Origin: Nocardia sp. CDC159
GTDB taxonomy: Bacteria > Actinomycetota > Actinomycetes > Mycobacteriales > Mycobacteriaceae
Direction: 5' to 3'
Assembly: GCF_023740735.1 (NCBI RefSeq)
Contig: NZ_JAMRXH010000016.1
Span: 111,277 to 175,276, forward strand
DNA length: 64,000 bases
Both the position numbers and the translations under genes were made by a program. This document shows positions 23,909 through 32,482 of this stretch, one piece after another. How positions within the stretch are numbered: the first letter of the stretch is position 1; each line of letters begins with the position of its first letter. The notes beneath the pieces were generated by a model. That model was given only the letters and a program-made list of their open reading frames with translations, did no database searches and was not told the DNA's origin.

Positions 23909-25741
23909 ATGACCTCAGCGACCATTCCTGGTCTTCACGGATCCGATGGCACCGCACCGACTGAGCACGCAGGGCTGCTCGCCTGGGTACAGGAGGTCGC
24001 AGAACTCACCCAGCCGGATCGGGTGGTCTGGGCGGACGGTTCCGATGAGGAGTGGGACCGGCTGACCGAGCAGCTGGTCGCGGCCGGTACGTTCAAGCGG
24101 CTCAATCCGTCCAAGAAGCCCAACTCCTTTCTGGCGCTGTCGGATCCCTCCGATGTGGCCCGCGTGGAATCGCGCACCTACATCTGCTCCCGCACCGAGG
24201 CCGACGCGGGCCCGACCAACAACTGGGTCGCCCCGGACGAGATGCGCAAGACCATGACCGAGCTGTACCGCGGCTCGATGAAGGGCCGCACCCTGTATGT
24301 GGTCCCGTTCTGCATGGGTCCGCTGGGCGCCGAGGATCCGAAGCTGGGCGTGGAGCTGACCGATTCCGAGTACGTGGTCGTGTCGATGCGCGTGATGACC
24401 CGGATGGGCAAGGCCGCGCTGGAGAAGCTCGGCAAGGACAAGCCGTTCGTCAAGTGTCTGCACTCGGTCGGCGCGCCGCTCGAGCCGGGCCAGGCCGATG
24501 TGCCGTGGCCGTGCAACGACACCAAGTACATCACCCACTTCCCCGAGGACCGCGAGATCTGGAGCTACGGCTCGGGTTACGGCGGCAACGCGCTGCTGGG
24601 CAAGAAGTGTTACTCGCTGCGCATCGCCTCGGCCATGGCCCACGACGAGGGCTGGCTGGCCGAGCACATGCTGATCCTCAAGCTGATCTCCCCGGAGAAC
24701 AAGAACTACTACATCGCGGCCGCGTTCCCGAGTGCCTGCGGCAAGACCAATCTCGCGATGATCCAGCCGACCGTGCCGGGCTGGCGCGCGGAAACCCTGG
24801 GCGACGACATCGCCTGGATGCGCTTCGGCAAGGACGGCCGTCTGTACGCGGTGAATCCGGAATTCGGCTTCTTCGGCGTCGCGCCGGGCACCAACCGCAA
24901 GTCCAATCCGAATGCCATGGCCACCATCGAGGCGGGCAACACCGTCTTCACCAACGTCGCGCTGACCGACAACAACGACGTCTGGTGGGAGGGCCTGGAG
25001 GGCGAGCCCGATCACCTGATCGACTGGAAGGGCAACGACTGGTACCTGCGGGAGACCGAAACCCTTGCCGCCCACCCCAACTCGCGCTACTGCACGCCGA
25101 TGTCGCAGTGCCCGACGCTGGCGCCGGAGTGGGACGATCCGCAGGGCGTGCCGATCTCGGCGATCCTGTTCGGCGGCCGCCGCAAGACGACCGTGCCGCT
25201 GGTGACCGAATCCTTCGACTGGCAGCACGGCGTGTTCATGGGCGCGACGCTGTCCTCGGAGCAGACCGCCGCGGCCGAGGGCAAGGTCGGCACCGTGCGC
25301 CGCGATCCGATGGCCATGCTGCCGTTCATGGGCTACCACGTCGGCGACTACCTGGGTCACTGGATCAACCTGGGCAAGAACGCCGATGCCGCGAAGCTGC
25401 CGAAGATCTACTACGTCAACTGGTTCCGCCGCGGCGCCGACGGCCGCTTCCTGTGGCCCGGCTTCGGTGAGAACTCGCGCGTGCTGGAGTGGATCATCAA
25501 CCGCATCGAGGGCAAGGCCGAGGCCGAGCCGACCGTGATCGGCAATGTGCCCACGGCCGCGCATCTGGATCTGGACAACCTCGAGGTGGATCCCGCGGAC
25601 GTCGACGAGGCGCTGAAGGTCGACGTAGAGGAGTGGCGCAAGGAGATTCCGCTCATCGAGGAGTGGTTCGAGTTCATCGGCGACAAGCTGCCCTCGGGCG
25701 TGCGCGACGAGTTCGAATCCCTCAAGCAGCGCCTCGGATAG
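23909..25741 (+). CDS. pckA: phosphoenolpyruvate carboxykinase (GTP)
   Basis: Interconverts oxaloacetate and PEP with GTP/GDP, the first gluconeogenic step and a main anaplerotic node when growing on lipids. The 610-aa protein is the normal GTP-type length. Motifs: the P-loop FPSACGKTNLAM with the GTP-type reactive Cys, DDIAWMRFGKDGRLYAVNPE (kinase-2/metal site), and the conserved NPNAMAT region. ATG 23909 has AGGAGAG just upstream. The position next to the mmpL3 group matches Rv0211. A strong hairpin terminator follows. Confidence 0.97.
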   Translation: MTSATIPGLHGSDGTAPTEHAGLLAWVQEVAELTQPDRVVWADGSDEEWDRLTEQLVAAGTFKRLNPSKKPNSFLALSDPSDVARVESRTYICSRTEADAGPTNNWVAPDEMRKTMTELYRGSMKGRTLYVVPFCMGPLGAEDPKLGVELTDSEYVVVSMRVMTRMGKAALEKLGKDKPFVKCLHSVGAPLEPGQADVPWPCNDTKYITHFPEDREIWSYGSGYGGNALLGKKCYSLRIASAMAHDEGWLAEHMLILKLISPENKNYYIAAAFPSACGKTNLAMIQPTVPGWRAETLGDDIAWMRFGKDGRLYAVNPEFGFFGVAPGTNRKSNPNAMATIEAGNTVFTNVALTDNNDVWWEGLEGEPDHLIDWKGNDWYLRETETLAAHPNSRYCTPMSQCPTLAPEWDDPQGVPISAILFGGRRKTTVPLVTESFDWQHGVFMGATLSSEQTAAAEGKVGTVRRDPMAMLPFMGYHVGDYLGHWINLGKNADAAKLPKIYYVNWFRRGADGRFLWPGFGENSRVLEWIINRIEGKAEAEPTVIGNVPTAAHLDLDNLEVDPADVDEALKVDVEEWRKEIPLIEEWFEFIGDKLPSGVRDEFESLKQRLG

Positions 25742-25758
25742 GGGTTCGAGGAAATTCG

Positions 25759-25805
25759 ACGACCGCCCGCACCGCGTCCCCACGCAGTGCGGGCGGTCGT
25801 TTATT
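25759..25805 (+). terminator. rho-independent-type terminator after pckA
   Basis: Arms ACGACCGCCCGCAC (25759-25772) and GTGCGGGCGGTCGT (25787-25800) pair perfectly over 14 bp around a 14-base loop, followed by TTATT. It lies 17 bases after the pckA stop. Confidence 0.9.
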
Positions 25806-25961
25806 CTGTGCCCTATTCTGGGTGTTCTAGATCTCATGACTGACCAGTTCGTATAGCAGGTAGTTGGCCATTCGAGTGAACTGATTGCCACGCCGTTGCT
25901 CGCGGATTCTCGGCCCATCCGCGACCGGTCGGGCCGAACGTGTGAGAGATGGGTGGTTGGG

Positions 25962-26156
25962 ATGACCGATCTGCAGTTCGACGCACCCGTTGTGCCCGAG
26001 GGACCCGAGGCGGGTGCCAGCACCCCGCTCCACCGCGCGGCGTGCCGATTGCAGGCGGTGCTCCCACCCGGCTGGGCGGTCGACATCGTCGATCCGCCGC
26101 TGCGCTCGGGGCGAGCGGGGCAGGCCATCCTGCGCGTGCGGATGCCGGAAAACTGA
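25962..26156 (+). CDS. small protein of unknown function (64 aa)
   Basis: A short open frame beginning MTDLQFDAPVVPEGPEAG and ending RVRMPEN. The middle (AACRLQAVLPPGWAVDIVD) is hydrophobic but too polar for a membrane helix. The ribosome site is weak, so the call is tentative. Third-base GC is high throughout, consistent with coding. It is followed at 170 bases by another small gene on the same strand, with a perfect inverted repeat between them. Confidence 0.45.
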   Translation: MTDLQFDAPVVPEGPEAGASTPLHRAACRLQAVLPPGWAVDIVDPPLRSGRAGQAILRVRMPEN

Positions 26157-26224
26157 CGCATCGGACAATTGGGCTAATTCACAGCAGTTCGACTGCGCGA
26201 AATCCTACCTGCCGGTTCGCTTTT

Positions 26225-26250
26225 CGCAGAACGCACTATTGCGTTCTGCG
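26225..26250. repeat. perfect 11-bp inverted repeat between two small genes
   Basis: CGCAGAACGCA (26225-26235), loop CTAT, TGCGTTCTGCG (26240-26250): a perfect 11-bp stem with a 4-base loop, and no T run after it. The flanking DNA is much more AT-rich than the window average. It could be an operator, an attenuator or the core of a small RNA. Confidence 0.7.
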
Positions 26251-26326
26251 CCAAGGCGGAGCATGCTTGTAGCAATCTGCTTTGCCCGCTCGATTTTTCA
26301 AATGCAAGCGCAGGGGAGTCCGAGTC

Positions 26327-26626
26327 ATGGCGGTGCAAGTGGTCGGCCGGTCCTTGATGACCAGCGATCAGACCCCACATCAGGCGAGATGTGTCGGCAT
26401 GGGCGGCTGGGTGGTGTCCTTCCTGCCCGGCCGCACGCTGACGCTCGAGCAGGCCGCGGCCGCCCTCCAGGCCGCCGAGGCGGTTGCTGCGGTGCGCCAG
26501 CTGGCCGATCGAGTGGGTCTCACCCCGCTCGAGACGGTCGGTCTGGCGATGCAGGAGCCGCCATGGAGCGAACAGCCCGCGCACACCGGCCGCCGGTCCT
26601 GGCGGCGTGGACGGCTCGAGCGCTAG
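26327..26626 (+). CDS. small nocardial-type protein of unknown function (99 aa)
   Basis: Starts at ATG 26327 with AGGGGAG about 9 bases upstream; an earlier in-frame start at 26282 is possible. The core GMGGWVVSFLPGRTLTLEQA is followed by an Ala-rich amphipathic helix (AAAALQAAEAVAAVRQLADR) and a basic C-terminus (GRRSWRRGRLER). From memory, short proteins with the WVVSFLPGR-type segment recur in Nocardia genomes; no function is known to me. It converges with the methyltransferase gene, whose stop is 4 bases away. Confidence 0.6.
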   Translation: MAVQVVGRSLMTSDQTPHQARCVGMGGWVVSFLPGRTLTLEQAAAALQAAEAVAAVRQLADRVGLTPLETVGLAMQEPPWSEQPAHTGRRSWRRGRLER

Positions 26627-26630
26627 CCCC

Positions 26631-27422
26631 TCACTGCTTGGCGACCACCACGACCAGGTTGCTGACCAGCAGCTCGCGGATGCCCGGCACGCGCACCAGC
26701 CACCAGGCCCAGCGGGGGTGATAACGGGGGAAGGCCGCCAGCACCCGCCCGCGCGATCCGAGGCGATTCGCCCAGCGCAGCCCATCCGCCGCCGTGACCA
26801 CGAACAGCGATCTGCCGAACCGGTTCTTCGGCTCCCGCCCATGCCTGCGGCGATAGCGCCGCGCCGCGTATTCGCCGCCCAGATAGTGCCACGGTCCCGT
26901 CTCATGGCCGCCGAACGGACCCAGCCACACGGTGTAGGAGAACACCATCAGCCCACCGGGTTTCGTCACCCGCAGCATCTCCTCGGCCATCCGCCACGGA
27001 TGCGGCACATGTTCGGCCACATTGGAAGAGATACAGATGTCCACCGCGTCGTCGCGGAATGGCAGCGCCATACCGGAGCCGCGCACCGAGCCGGGCACCC
27101 GCAGCCCGGCGGCATGCATCTCGCTCGGATCGGGTTCGACCGGAATGTAGCGCGCGCCCGCCTCGGCGAACCGGTCGGCGAAATAGCCCGGCCCACCGCC
27201 CACATCGAGCACGGTGGCGCCGCTCAGCCCGCGGCCGGTGAGGTCGCGATGGAAATCGGCGACCAGATCCACGGTGTCGGCGGCGATGCCGCCGTAGAAC
27301 AGCCCCGGATCGGTCTGCTCGAACCGGAAGCTACCCAGCAGCCGCAGCGATCGGCGCAGTGTGGCCCGGCGCGCGAAGGTCGTTTCCGGTAGGAGTTGGA
27401 GCACGGCGAATGAGTCTCGCAC
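26631..27422 (-). CDS. class I SAM-dependent methyltransferase (Rv0224c-like)
   Basis: A 263-aa cytosolic methyltransferase. The SAM site is VLDVGGGPGYFADRFAEAG, followed by the acidic loop YIPVEPD, ALPFRDDAVDICISSNVAEH (motif II) and MLRVTKPGGLMVFSY (motif III). The C-terminal region contains HETGPWHYLGGEYAARRYRR and ends in a hydrophobic stretch. GTG 27422 is chosen, with GTG 27404 an alternative; the longer open frame is codon-bias artefact. It is divergent from a glycosyltransferase, as in Rv0224c-Rv0225. Role in modifying an envelope glycan or lipid is inferred from context. Confidence 0.85.
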   Translation of the reverse strand: MRDSFAVLQLLPETTFARRATLRRSLRLLGSFRFEQTDPGLFYGGIAADTVDLVADFHRDLTGRGLSGATVLDVGGGPGYFADRFAEAGARYIPVEPDPSEMHAAGLRVPGSVRGSGMALPFRDDAVDICISSNVAEHVPHPWRMAEEMLRVTKPGGLMVFSYTVWLGPFGGHETGPWHYLGGEYAARRYRRRHGREPKNRFGRSLFVVTAADGLRWANRLGSRGRVLAAFPRYHPRWAWWLVRVPGIRELLVSNLVVVVAKQ

Positions 27423-27497
27423 AGCCGCTCGCCGGGACGGTCTTGACCCAAGCTGTAGGGTGGACGCACTTGTCCCTAGATCATCTGGAGTTGTGCC

Positions 27498-28700
27498 GTG
27501 TCCGAGCCCGGCAGAGTGCGTGAGGTGCTGTTGCTCTGCTGGCGCGACACCGGTCATCCGCAGGGTGGCGGGAGCGAACGCTATCTGGAACAGGTCGGCG
27601 CACAGCTGGCCGCGCGCGGGATCAGGGTGACCCTGCGGACCGCGCGCTACCCCGGGGCGGCCCGGTCCGAATTCGCCGACGGCATTCGAATCAGCCGCGC
27701 GGGCGGCCGATACACCGTGTACCCCCGGGCCCTGGCCGCGATCGCGCTCGGCCGGATGGGGCTGGGACCGCTGCGCGGGCTGCGCCCCGATGCCGTGATC
27801 GACACTCAGAACGGCATTCCGTTCTTCGCCCGCGTCGCCACTCGCGCGCCCGCGATCGTGCTGGTCCATCATGGGCACCGCGAGCAGTGGCCGGTGGCCG
27901 GTCGGCTGATCGGGCGGATCGGCTGGTGGATCGAATCGCGGCTGTCGCCGCGGGTGCATCGGCGCAATCAGTATCTGACGGTGTCACTGCCGTCGGCGGA
28001 GGAACTGGCCACGCTCGGGGTGGACCGCTCGCGAATCGCGGTGGTGCGCAACGGCGCCGAACCCGTACCCGCGGCGGCGCCGACCGGCGCCGAGCAGACC
28101 CGCACCGCCCATCCGAGCATCGTGGTGCTGTCGCGGCTGGTACCGCACAAGCAGATCGAGGACGCGCTCGCCGTGCTGGCCGGGCTGCGCGACCGGGTGC
28201 CGGGCCTGCGTCTGGATGTGATCGGCGACGGCTGGTGGGCCGACAATCTGAAAGCCCGTGCCCGCGAACTGGATATCGATGCCGCGGTCACCTTCCACGG
28301 TCATGTCGACGAATGTCGCAAGCACGAACTGCTCGCCCGCGCCTGGGTGCACGTGCTGCCGTCCCGCAAGGAGGGCTGGGGGCTGGCGGTGATCGAGGCC
28401 GCCCAGCACGGTGTTCCGACCGTCGGCTATCGCAGTTCGCGCGGGCTGACCGATTCCATCGTGGACGGCGTGACCGGCATGCTGGTCGACGATGCCGGCC
28501 AGCTGACCGCGGCCGTCGGCGAACTGCTCACCGATGCGCAGGAGCGAGCCGTGATGGGGGAGAAGGCCCGCGCCCGGGCCCGCGAATTCTCCTGGGAGCA
28601 GACGGCCAACGGGGTCTACGAGGTGCTGGCCGCCGTCGGGCGCGGCGAATTCGTCTCCGGTCTGGTCAGCGGGCGCGCGGTCACCGATCGAGTGGCGTGA
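27498..28700 (+). CDS. glycosyltransferase family 4 (GT-B fold), Rv0225-like
   Basis: A 400-aa GT-B enzyme. The N-terminal domain opens LLLCWRDTGHPQGGGSERYL, with the acceptor-side GGGSE loop of this group. The C-terminal domain carries the nucleotide-sugar site, including LSRLVPHKQIEDAL and the EX7E-type motif PSRKEGWGLAVIEAAQHGVP. GTG 27498 is the start. Its stop overlaps the convergent VOC gene by 20 bases. It belongs to the conserved envelope-polysaccharide region; donor and acceptor are unknown. Confidence 0.88.
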   Translation: MSEPGRVREVLLLCWRDTGHPQGGGSERYLEQVGAQLAARGIRVTLRTARYPGAARSEFADGIRISRAGGRYTVYPRALAAIALGRMGLGPLRGLRPDAVIDTQNGIPFFARVATRAPAIVLVHHGHREQWPVAGRLIGRIGWWIESRLSPRVHRRNQYLTVSLPSAEELATLGVDRSRIAVVRNGAEPVPAAAPTGAEQTRTAHPSIVVLSRLVPHKQIEDALAVLAGLRDRVPGLRLDVIGDGWWADNLKARARELDIDAAVTFHGHVDECRKHELLARAWVHVLPSRKEGWGLAVIEAAQHGVPTVGYRSSRGLTDSIVDGVTGMLVDDAGQLTAAVGELLTDAQERAVMGEKARARAREFSWEQTANGVYEVLAAVGRGEFVSGLVSGRAVTDRVA

Positions 28701-29145
28701 GGTCGGCGGGCGGCTCGAAGATGCGCGGCGTCGCCACGAAGACGCAGAACGGGTGGCCCGCGGGGTCGGCGAAGACGTAGAGCGGTTCGATCGGGTCGTC
28801 GAAGCGATCGTGCAGCAGGGTGGCGCCCAGCGCCACGGCGCGATCGCGCTGGGCGGTCAGCTCCGCCGGTGTGGGGACGATCAGGTCGAGGTGGATCTGC
28901 TGGGGGACTTCGGGTTCGGGCCAGGTGGCGCGGGGCAGTTCGGGAACTCGCTGGAAGGCCAGCCGGGACCCGCCCGCCGGATTGATGAGCACCAGCCAGT
29001 CCGGATCGTCGGATTCGTTGCCGGTCGGCGGCTCGTCGCCGGGCCGGTACTGGTAACCCAGCAGGCGGCGGTAGAACTCGGCCAGACCGCGGGTGTCGGT
29101 GGTGTCGAGGACGGTCGAGAGGAGCGTCGGATGTGACGTGGCCAT
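28681..29145 (-). CDS. VOC (glyoxalase/bleomycin-resistance) superfamily protein
   Basis: A 154-aa protein with two beta-alpha-beta-beta-beta modules: STVLDTTDTRGLAEFYRRLL followed by strands, then IHLDLIVPTPAELTAQRDRA and VFADPAGHPFCVFVA. The His in QIHLDL and the downstream conserved acidic positions are as in metal-dependent members of the glyoxalase-like group. Substrate unknown. It sits 8 bases before the membrane-protein gene's stop and is probably cotranscribed with it. Confidence 0.85.
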   Translation of the reverse strand: MATSHPTLLSTVLDTTDTRGLAEFYRRLLGYQYRPGDEPPTGNESDDPDWLVLINPAGGSRLAFQRVPELPRATWPEPEVPQQIHLDLIVPTPAELTAQRDRAVALGATLLHDRFDDPIEPLYVFADPAGHPFCVFVATPRIFEPPADLTPLDR

Positions 29146-29152
29146 GCGGCCA

Positions 29153-30934
29153 TCATGTCGCGGACTCCCGCACCGGGGGAACCGTTTTCACCCGGCCACC
29201 GGCCAGCCACAGCAGCGGCCCGCCGAGCAGCAGCAGCGCCCAGAGCAGATGCGCGGCGATGGCCAGGCGGCGATGGCCGGGGCCCGCGGCCGTGCGGACA
29301 TCGGCCGGTTCGGGCACCCGGTACAGCGCGAGATCGCCGTCGAGATACTGGGAATCCAACTGGGCCAGGGTCTTGTCGGAGTTTCCCAGCGGGCCGGGGG
29401 TATTGCGCTCGACCAGCACCCAGCCCACGCCGCGTGCCGCGAGCTCACCGGGCGCACCGCCGCGCAACAGAATTCGCTCCACCTCGCGGGCACGGGTGCC
29501 CTCCCCCGCGACGACGCGTCCGCGCACGGGAAGTTCGCCGGTCTGCAGCACATCGCGGGGCAGCATGCGGGGCGCGGGATCGAGGACCGGAACGCGGCCG
29601 CTGTAGGGAAATTTGCGGAACATGCCCGCGGGCAGCGCGGCCACCTCGCCCGGTCCGTCGATCGCCACGGCGACCCGCTGCCAGCCGGGCGGATAGTGCA
29701 CCGGCCGCAGCGCGCCGCCGACACCCCAGGCCAGATCGGGCAGGGTGATCAGCGGCAGGGCGATGAAAGTCGTTGCGGCCAAGGGCAATGCGTCGACCCC
29801 GGCGGCCCGCCTCCCGATCGCGGCCGCCACCGCCCGGCATCCGGCCGCCGCGCACAGCGTATAGGCCGGCACGGCCAGGGCGACGTACTTCTGCGTATCG
29901 CGCAACAGCCCCGCCCCCGGAATCCGCGCCACCAGCCACTCGCCGAACTGCAGGCCCCAGCCGGTCGCGCCCAGTGCGGGCAGCGCCACGGCGACGACCG
30001 CGACGACCAACAGGGTGCGTCGCGTCCGCCGAGTCGCCGGATCGCCCGCCGCGACCACCCGCCGCACGCCGGTCAGCACGATCGCTATCAGCGCGATCGT
30101 TGCGGCGAGGGCGAAAACCGTGGTCCGCGAACCCGGTACGGCATCCCCGTTCCAGATCCCGCCGAGTCCGGCCAGACTGCCCAGCGTGCCCAGCCCGGGT
30201 TCGGCCCGCGCCGCGAACGCGGTCACCCCCGCCGGATCGGAGGGCCCCGCCCCACCCGCCGACAGTGCGGTCGCGACCAACCAGGGCGCACAGGCGGCGA
30301 GCCACAGGGCGAGCGCGCCGACGAGGCCCCGCCGTCCGATCGTCGCCAGCGTCACCAGCCCCGCCAGCAGCGCACCCGTCGGGGTGAGGCCCGCGATCGC
30401 CAGCCAGCCCGCCAAGGCCGCCCAGGCGCGGATCGGCCGGGCGCCGGACAGCCCGTGCGACAGGCGAATTCGCCGCGCGGCCGAGATTGCCCAGGGCAGG
30501 GCGGCGTACCCGGTCAGCAGGCTCCAATGGCCCTGCAGCAGGCGTTCGGCCACATAGGGATTCCAGATCGCCAGGGTCGCCGCGACCAGCTGCGGACCCA
30601 GCGAGACCCGCAGCAGCCGACGGGCCAGCACGGCCGCACCCCAACCGGCCGCCCACAGCGCACCCACCAGGATCGCCTTCACCGCGAATCCGCCGTCGAT
30701 CACCGTGGACACCGCTGCCAGCAGGCCGTCCTGCGGTACCGCGCGCGGGGCGGCGTCGCCCAGGCCCAGGGCGGTGTCGGTCGGATAGGACCGCGGTGTG
30801 CTCACCGCGTCGCGCAGCAGCAGATAGCCGGGCCCGAGCAGGGGGCCGACCACGAGCAGTGCCAGCGCCAGGCTCCAGACGACCGGTACGACCCGGCAGC
30901 GCGGCCCGCCGTCTTCCCGATCTTCCGCAGTCAC
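29153..30934 (-). CDS. multi-pass membrane protein, putative GT-C-type glycosyltransferase (Rv0226c-like)
   Basis: A 593-aa integral membrane protein with about twelve hydrophobic segments and a C-terminal extracytoplasmic domain before a last helix. WNPYVAERLLQGHWSLLTGY resembles loops in the AftD and GT-C-like proteins, and LLRDTQKYVALAVPAY also recurs in that group. GTG 30934 is chosen; the frame continues upstream to ATG 30976, overlapping the divergent flippase promoter. It corresponds to Rv0226c. A sugar-transfer role is inference; no clear catalytic DxD is seen. Confidence 0.72.
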   Translation of the reverse strand: MTAEDREDGGPRCRVVPVVWSLALALLVVGPLLGPGYLLLRDAVSTPRSYPTDTALGLGDAAPRAVPQDGLLAAVSTVIDGGFAVKAILVGALWAAGWGAAVLARRLLRVSLGPQLVAATLAIWNPYVAERLLQGHWSLLTGYAALPWAISAARRIRLSHGLSGARPIRAWAALAGWLAIAGLTPTGALLAGLVTLATIGRRGLVGALALWLAACAPWLVATALSAGGAGPSDPAGVTAFAARAEPGLGTLGSLAGLGGIWNGDAVPGSRTTVFALAATIALIAIVLTGVRRVVAAGDPATRRTRRTLLVVAVVAVALPALGATGWGLQFGEWLVARIPGAGLLRDTQKYVALAVPAYTLCAAAGCRAVAAAIGRRAAGVDALPLAATTFIALPLITLPDLAWGVGGALRPVHYPPGWQRVAVAIDGPGEVAALPAGMFRKFPYSGRVPVLDPAPRMLPRDVLQTGELPVRGRVVAGEGTRAREVERILLRGGAPGELAARGVGWVLVERNTPGPLGNSDKTLAQLDSQYLDGDLALYRVPEPADVRTAAGPGHRRLAIAAHLLWALLLLGGPLLWLAGGRVKTVPPVRESAT

Positions 30935-30982
30935 GCTCAGCCACCCTACGTGCCGGACCGGGTGAGGTGGCAGCATGACGGG

Positions 30983-32242
30983 GTGCCTGCCTTACGTCGT
31001 CAACCCGTGGTCGCGGATCTGACCCTGGTGACGGCGGGGGCCATGACCGCCAATGTGGCCGGATACCTGCTGCAACTGTTGGCCGGGCGCTGGCTGGGGG
31101 TCGCCGGGTACAGCGAATTCGCGAGTCTGCTGGCGGTGCAGCTGCTGTGCGCGGTGCCCGCGCTGGCCCTGCAGAACGTGGTGGCCCGCGAGGTGGTCCG
31201 GGGTGCGCCGGTCGCGCGGGCGCGCGCGCTCGGCCTCCGTTGCGCCGCGATCGTGGGGGTGGTCGCGGTCGTACTGATTCCGGCGGTGACCGCGGTGCTG
31301 CAGGTGAGCATCGCCGCCGCCGCGGGTGCGCTGCTGGCCGCACCGGTCCTGGTGCTGCTGTCCGCCGAACAGGGAATTCTGCAGGGCACCCATCGCTTCC
31401 GTGCCCTCGCGACGGTCCTCGGCGGCGCGGGTATCGCCCGCGTCACCCCCGCCCTGACCGCCCTCGCACTCGGCGCCGGCGCCGCCCCCGCCCTCTGGTC
31501 CGCCGCCGCGGGCCTCCTCCTCGCCGCCACCATCGCCCGCACAGCCGCACCCCTTCCCGTGCCTCGCACCGACTCCGGCCGCCCGCAAGGGGTGCGAAGC
31601 GCGGGAAAGGGTGCGGCCGAACCGGATACGGCCGGGGTTGTGGCGGTGCTGCGGGCGGCGCAGGTGCAGGCGGCGCTGATGGCGCTGTCGTCGATGGATC
31701 TGATCGTCGCGCGGATCGTGCTCGACGAGGTGGACGCGAGCCGATACGCGCTGGGGGCCATCGCGACCAAGATCGCGTTCTGGCTGCCGCAGGCCGTGGG
31801 GGTGGTGCTGTATCCACGGATGGCGCAACCGCAGCATTCGGCGCGCGCGGTGCGCGACGCGCTCGGGGTGCTGTCGGCGGTGGGGGTCGTCGCGGTGGCG
31901 GGGGCGGCGCTGTTCGCCCCGCTGGCCCCGCTGTTCGCCGGGCGCGACTACGCCCCGATCGAGGGACTGCTGTGGCTGTTCGCCCTCGACGGCGCGCTGC
32001 TGGCCCTGCTGCAGGGTGCGCTGCTGTCGGCCATCGCGGTGGACCGCACCGCGCCCGCCGTGGTGATCTGGCTGGGCCTGGCGCTCGAGGTCGCGCTCGC
32101 GCTCACGATCATCGATTCGCTGCCGGGGCTCATCTGCCTCGCGACCATCGTCGCGGCCGTGGTCACCGCGATCATCATCGCCCTGGTCGTATTCGCGGTG
32201 CGTCGGCCCGCGATCGGGCCCGCCCCGGAGGCGCGGCGCTAG
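30983..32242 (+). CDS. polysaccharide-flippase-like membrane protein (MATE/MVF superfamily)
   Basis: A 419-aa protein with about twelve membrane helices, resembling O-antigen/teichoic-acid flippases. The first helices read LVTAGAMTANVAGYLLQLLA and FASLLAVQLLCAVPALALQN; the second half has SSMDLIVARIVLDEVDASRY, the usual re-entry into a second bundle. GTG 30983 has GAGGTGG upstream. The cytosolic loop between the two halves (about residues 188-212) is encoded by a 27-bp inverted repeat. A degraded copy of its last ~55 codons follows directly. Would move lipid-linked glycans across the membrane; substrate unknown. Confidence 0.78.
   Translation: MPALRRQPVVADLTLVTAGAMTANVAGYLLQLLAGRWLGVAGYSEFASLLAVQLLCAVPALALQNVVAREVVRGAPVARARALGLRCAAIVGVVAVVLIPAVTAVLQVSIAAAAGALLAAPVLVLLSAEQGILQGTHRFRALATVLGGAGIARVTPALTALALGAGAAPALWSAAAGLLLAATIARTAAPLPVPRTDSGRPQGVRSAGKGAAEPDTAGVVAVLRAAQVQAALMALSSMDLIVARIVLDEVDASRYALGAIATKIAFWLPQAVGVVLYPRMAQPQHSARAVRDALGVLSAVGVVAVAGAALFAPLAPLFAGRDYAPIEGLLWLFALDGALLALLQGALLSAIAVDRTAPAVVIWLGLALEVALALTIIDSLPGLICLATIVAAVVTAIIIALVVFAVRRPAIGPAPEARR
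31544..31617. repeat. 27-bp imperfect inverted repeat inside the flippase gene
   Basis: The arms 31544-31570 and 31591-31617 match at 24 of 27 positions when one is reverse-complemented, around a 20-base loop. Left arm begins GCCGCACCCCTTCCCG; right arm ends GGGAAAGGGTGCGGC. The element is translated in frame as a Pro/Arg/Gly-rich loop between membrane helices (PLPVPRTDSGRPQGVRSAG). Its size and symmetry resemble a REP/MITE-type unit that has inserted without breaking the frame. Confidence 0.75.
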
Positions 32243-32411
32243 CGCGGCGGCGGTCGGGTTGGGCCTTGCCCTCCGGATCGTGCACACGCTGATGAGCGTC
32301 GACTCGCTGCCGGTGCGCATCTGGCTCGCGGCCGTGGCCACCCCGATCATCGTCGCCCTCGTCGTGGTCGCGGTGCGTCGGCGATCGGCCCCACCTCAGC
32401 GCGCGGCGTAG
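32243..32411 (+). pseudogene. decayed tandem copy of the flippase 3' end
   Basis: Immediately after the flippase stop, a different frame reads GLGLALRIVHTLMSVDSLP, then IIVALVVVAVRRRSAPP and a TAG at 32409. The flippase itself ends LGLALEVALALTIIDSLP ... IIIALVVFAVRRPAIGP. The DNA matches too (for example ATCATCGCCCTGGTCGTATT versus ATCATCGTCGCCCTCGTCGT). It is thus a diverged duplicate of about the last 55 codons, without a convincing start (ATG 32292 is internal). Confidence 0.8.
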
Positions 32412-32436
32412 CGCGTCGGCAAACCCTGAAAACGCC

Positions 32437-32469
32437 AACGGCTCCCCGGCGCACAGCCGGGGAGCCGTT
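32437..32469. terminator. bidirectional terminator
   Basis: AACGGCTCCCCGGC (32437-32450), loop GCACA, GCCGGGGAGCCGTT (32456-32469): perfect 14-bp stem flanked by A and T. It separates the plus-strand flippase from the minus-strand DUF3068 gene and would serve both. Confidence 0.88.
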
Positions 32470-32482
32470 CGGAACGAACTCG

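Noticed and set aside
29093..30982. N-terminal 630-codon extension of the flippase frame
   Set aside because: It is the antisense of the 593-aa membrane protein and has shadow composition; the flippase starts at GTG 30983.
30992..32438. Aspartate/histidine-rich minus-strand frames opposite the flippase and its duplicate
   Set aside because: They are antisense shadows; their similarity to each other simply reflects the duplicated plus-strand sequence.
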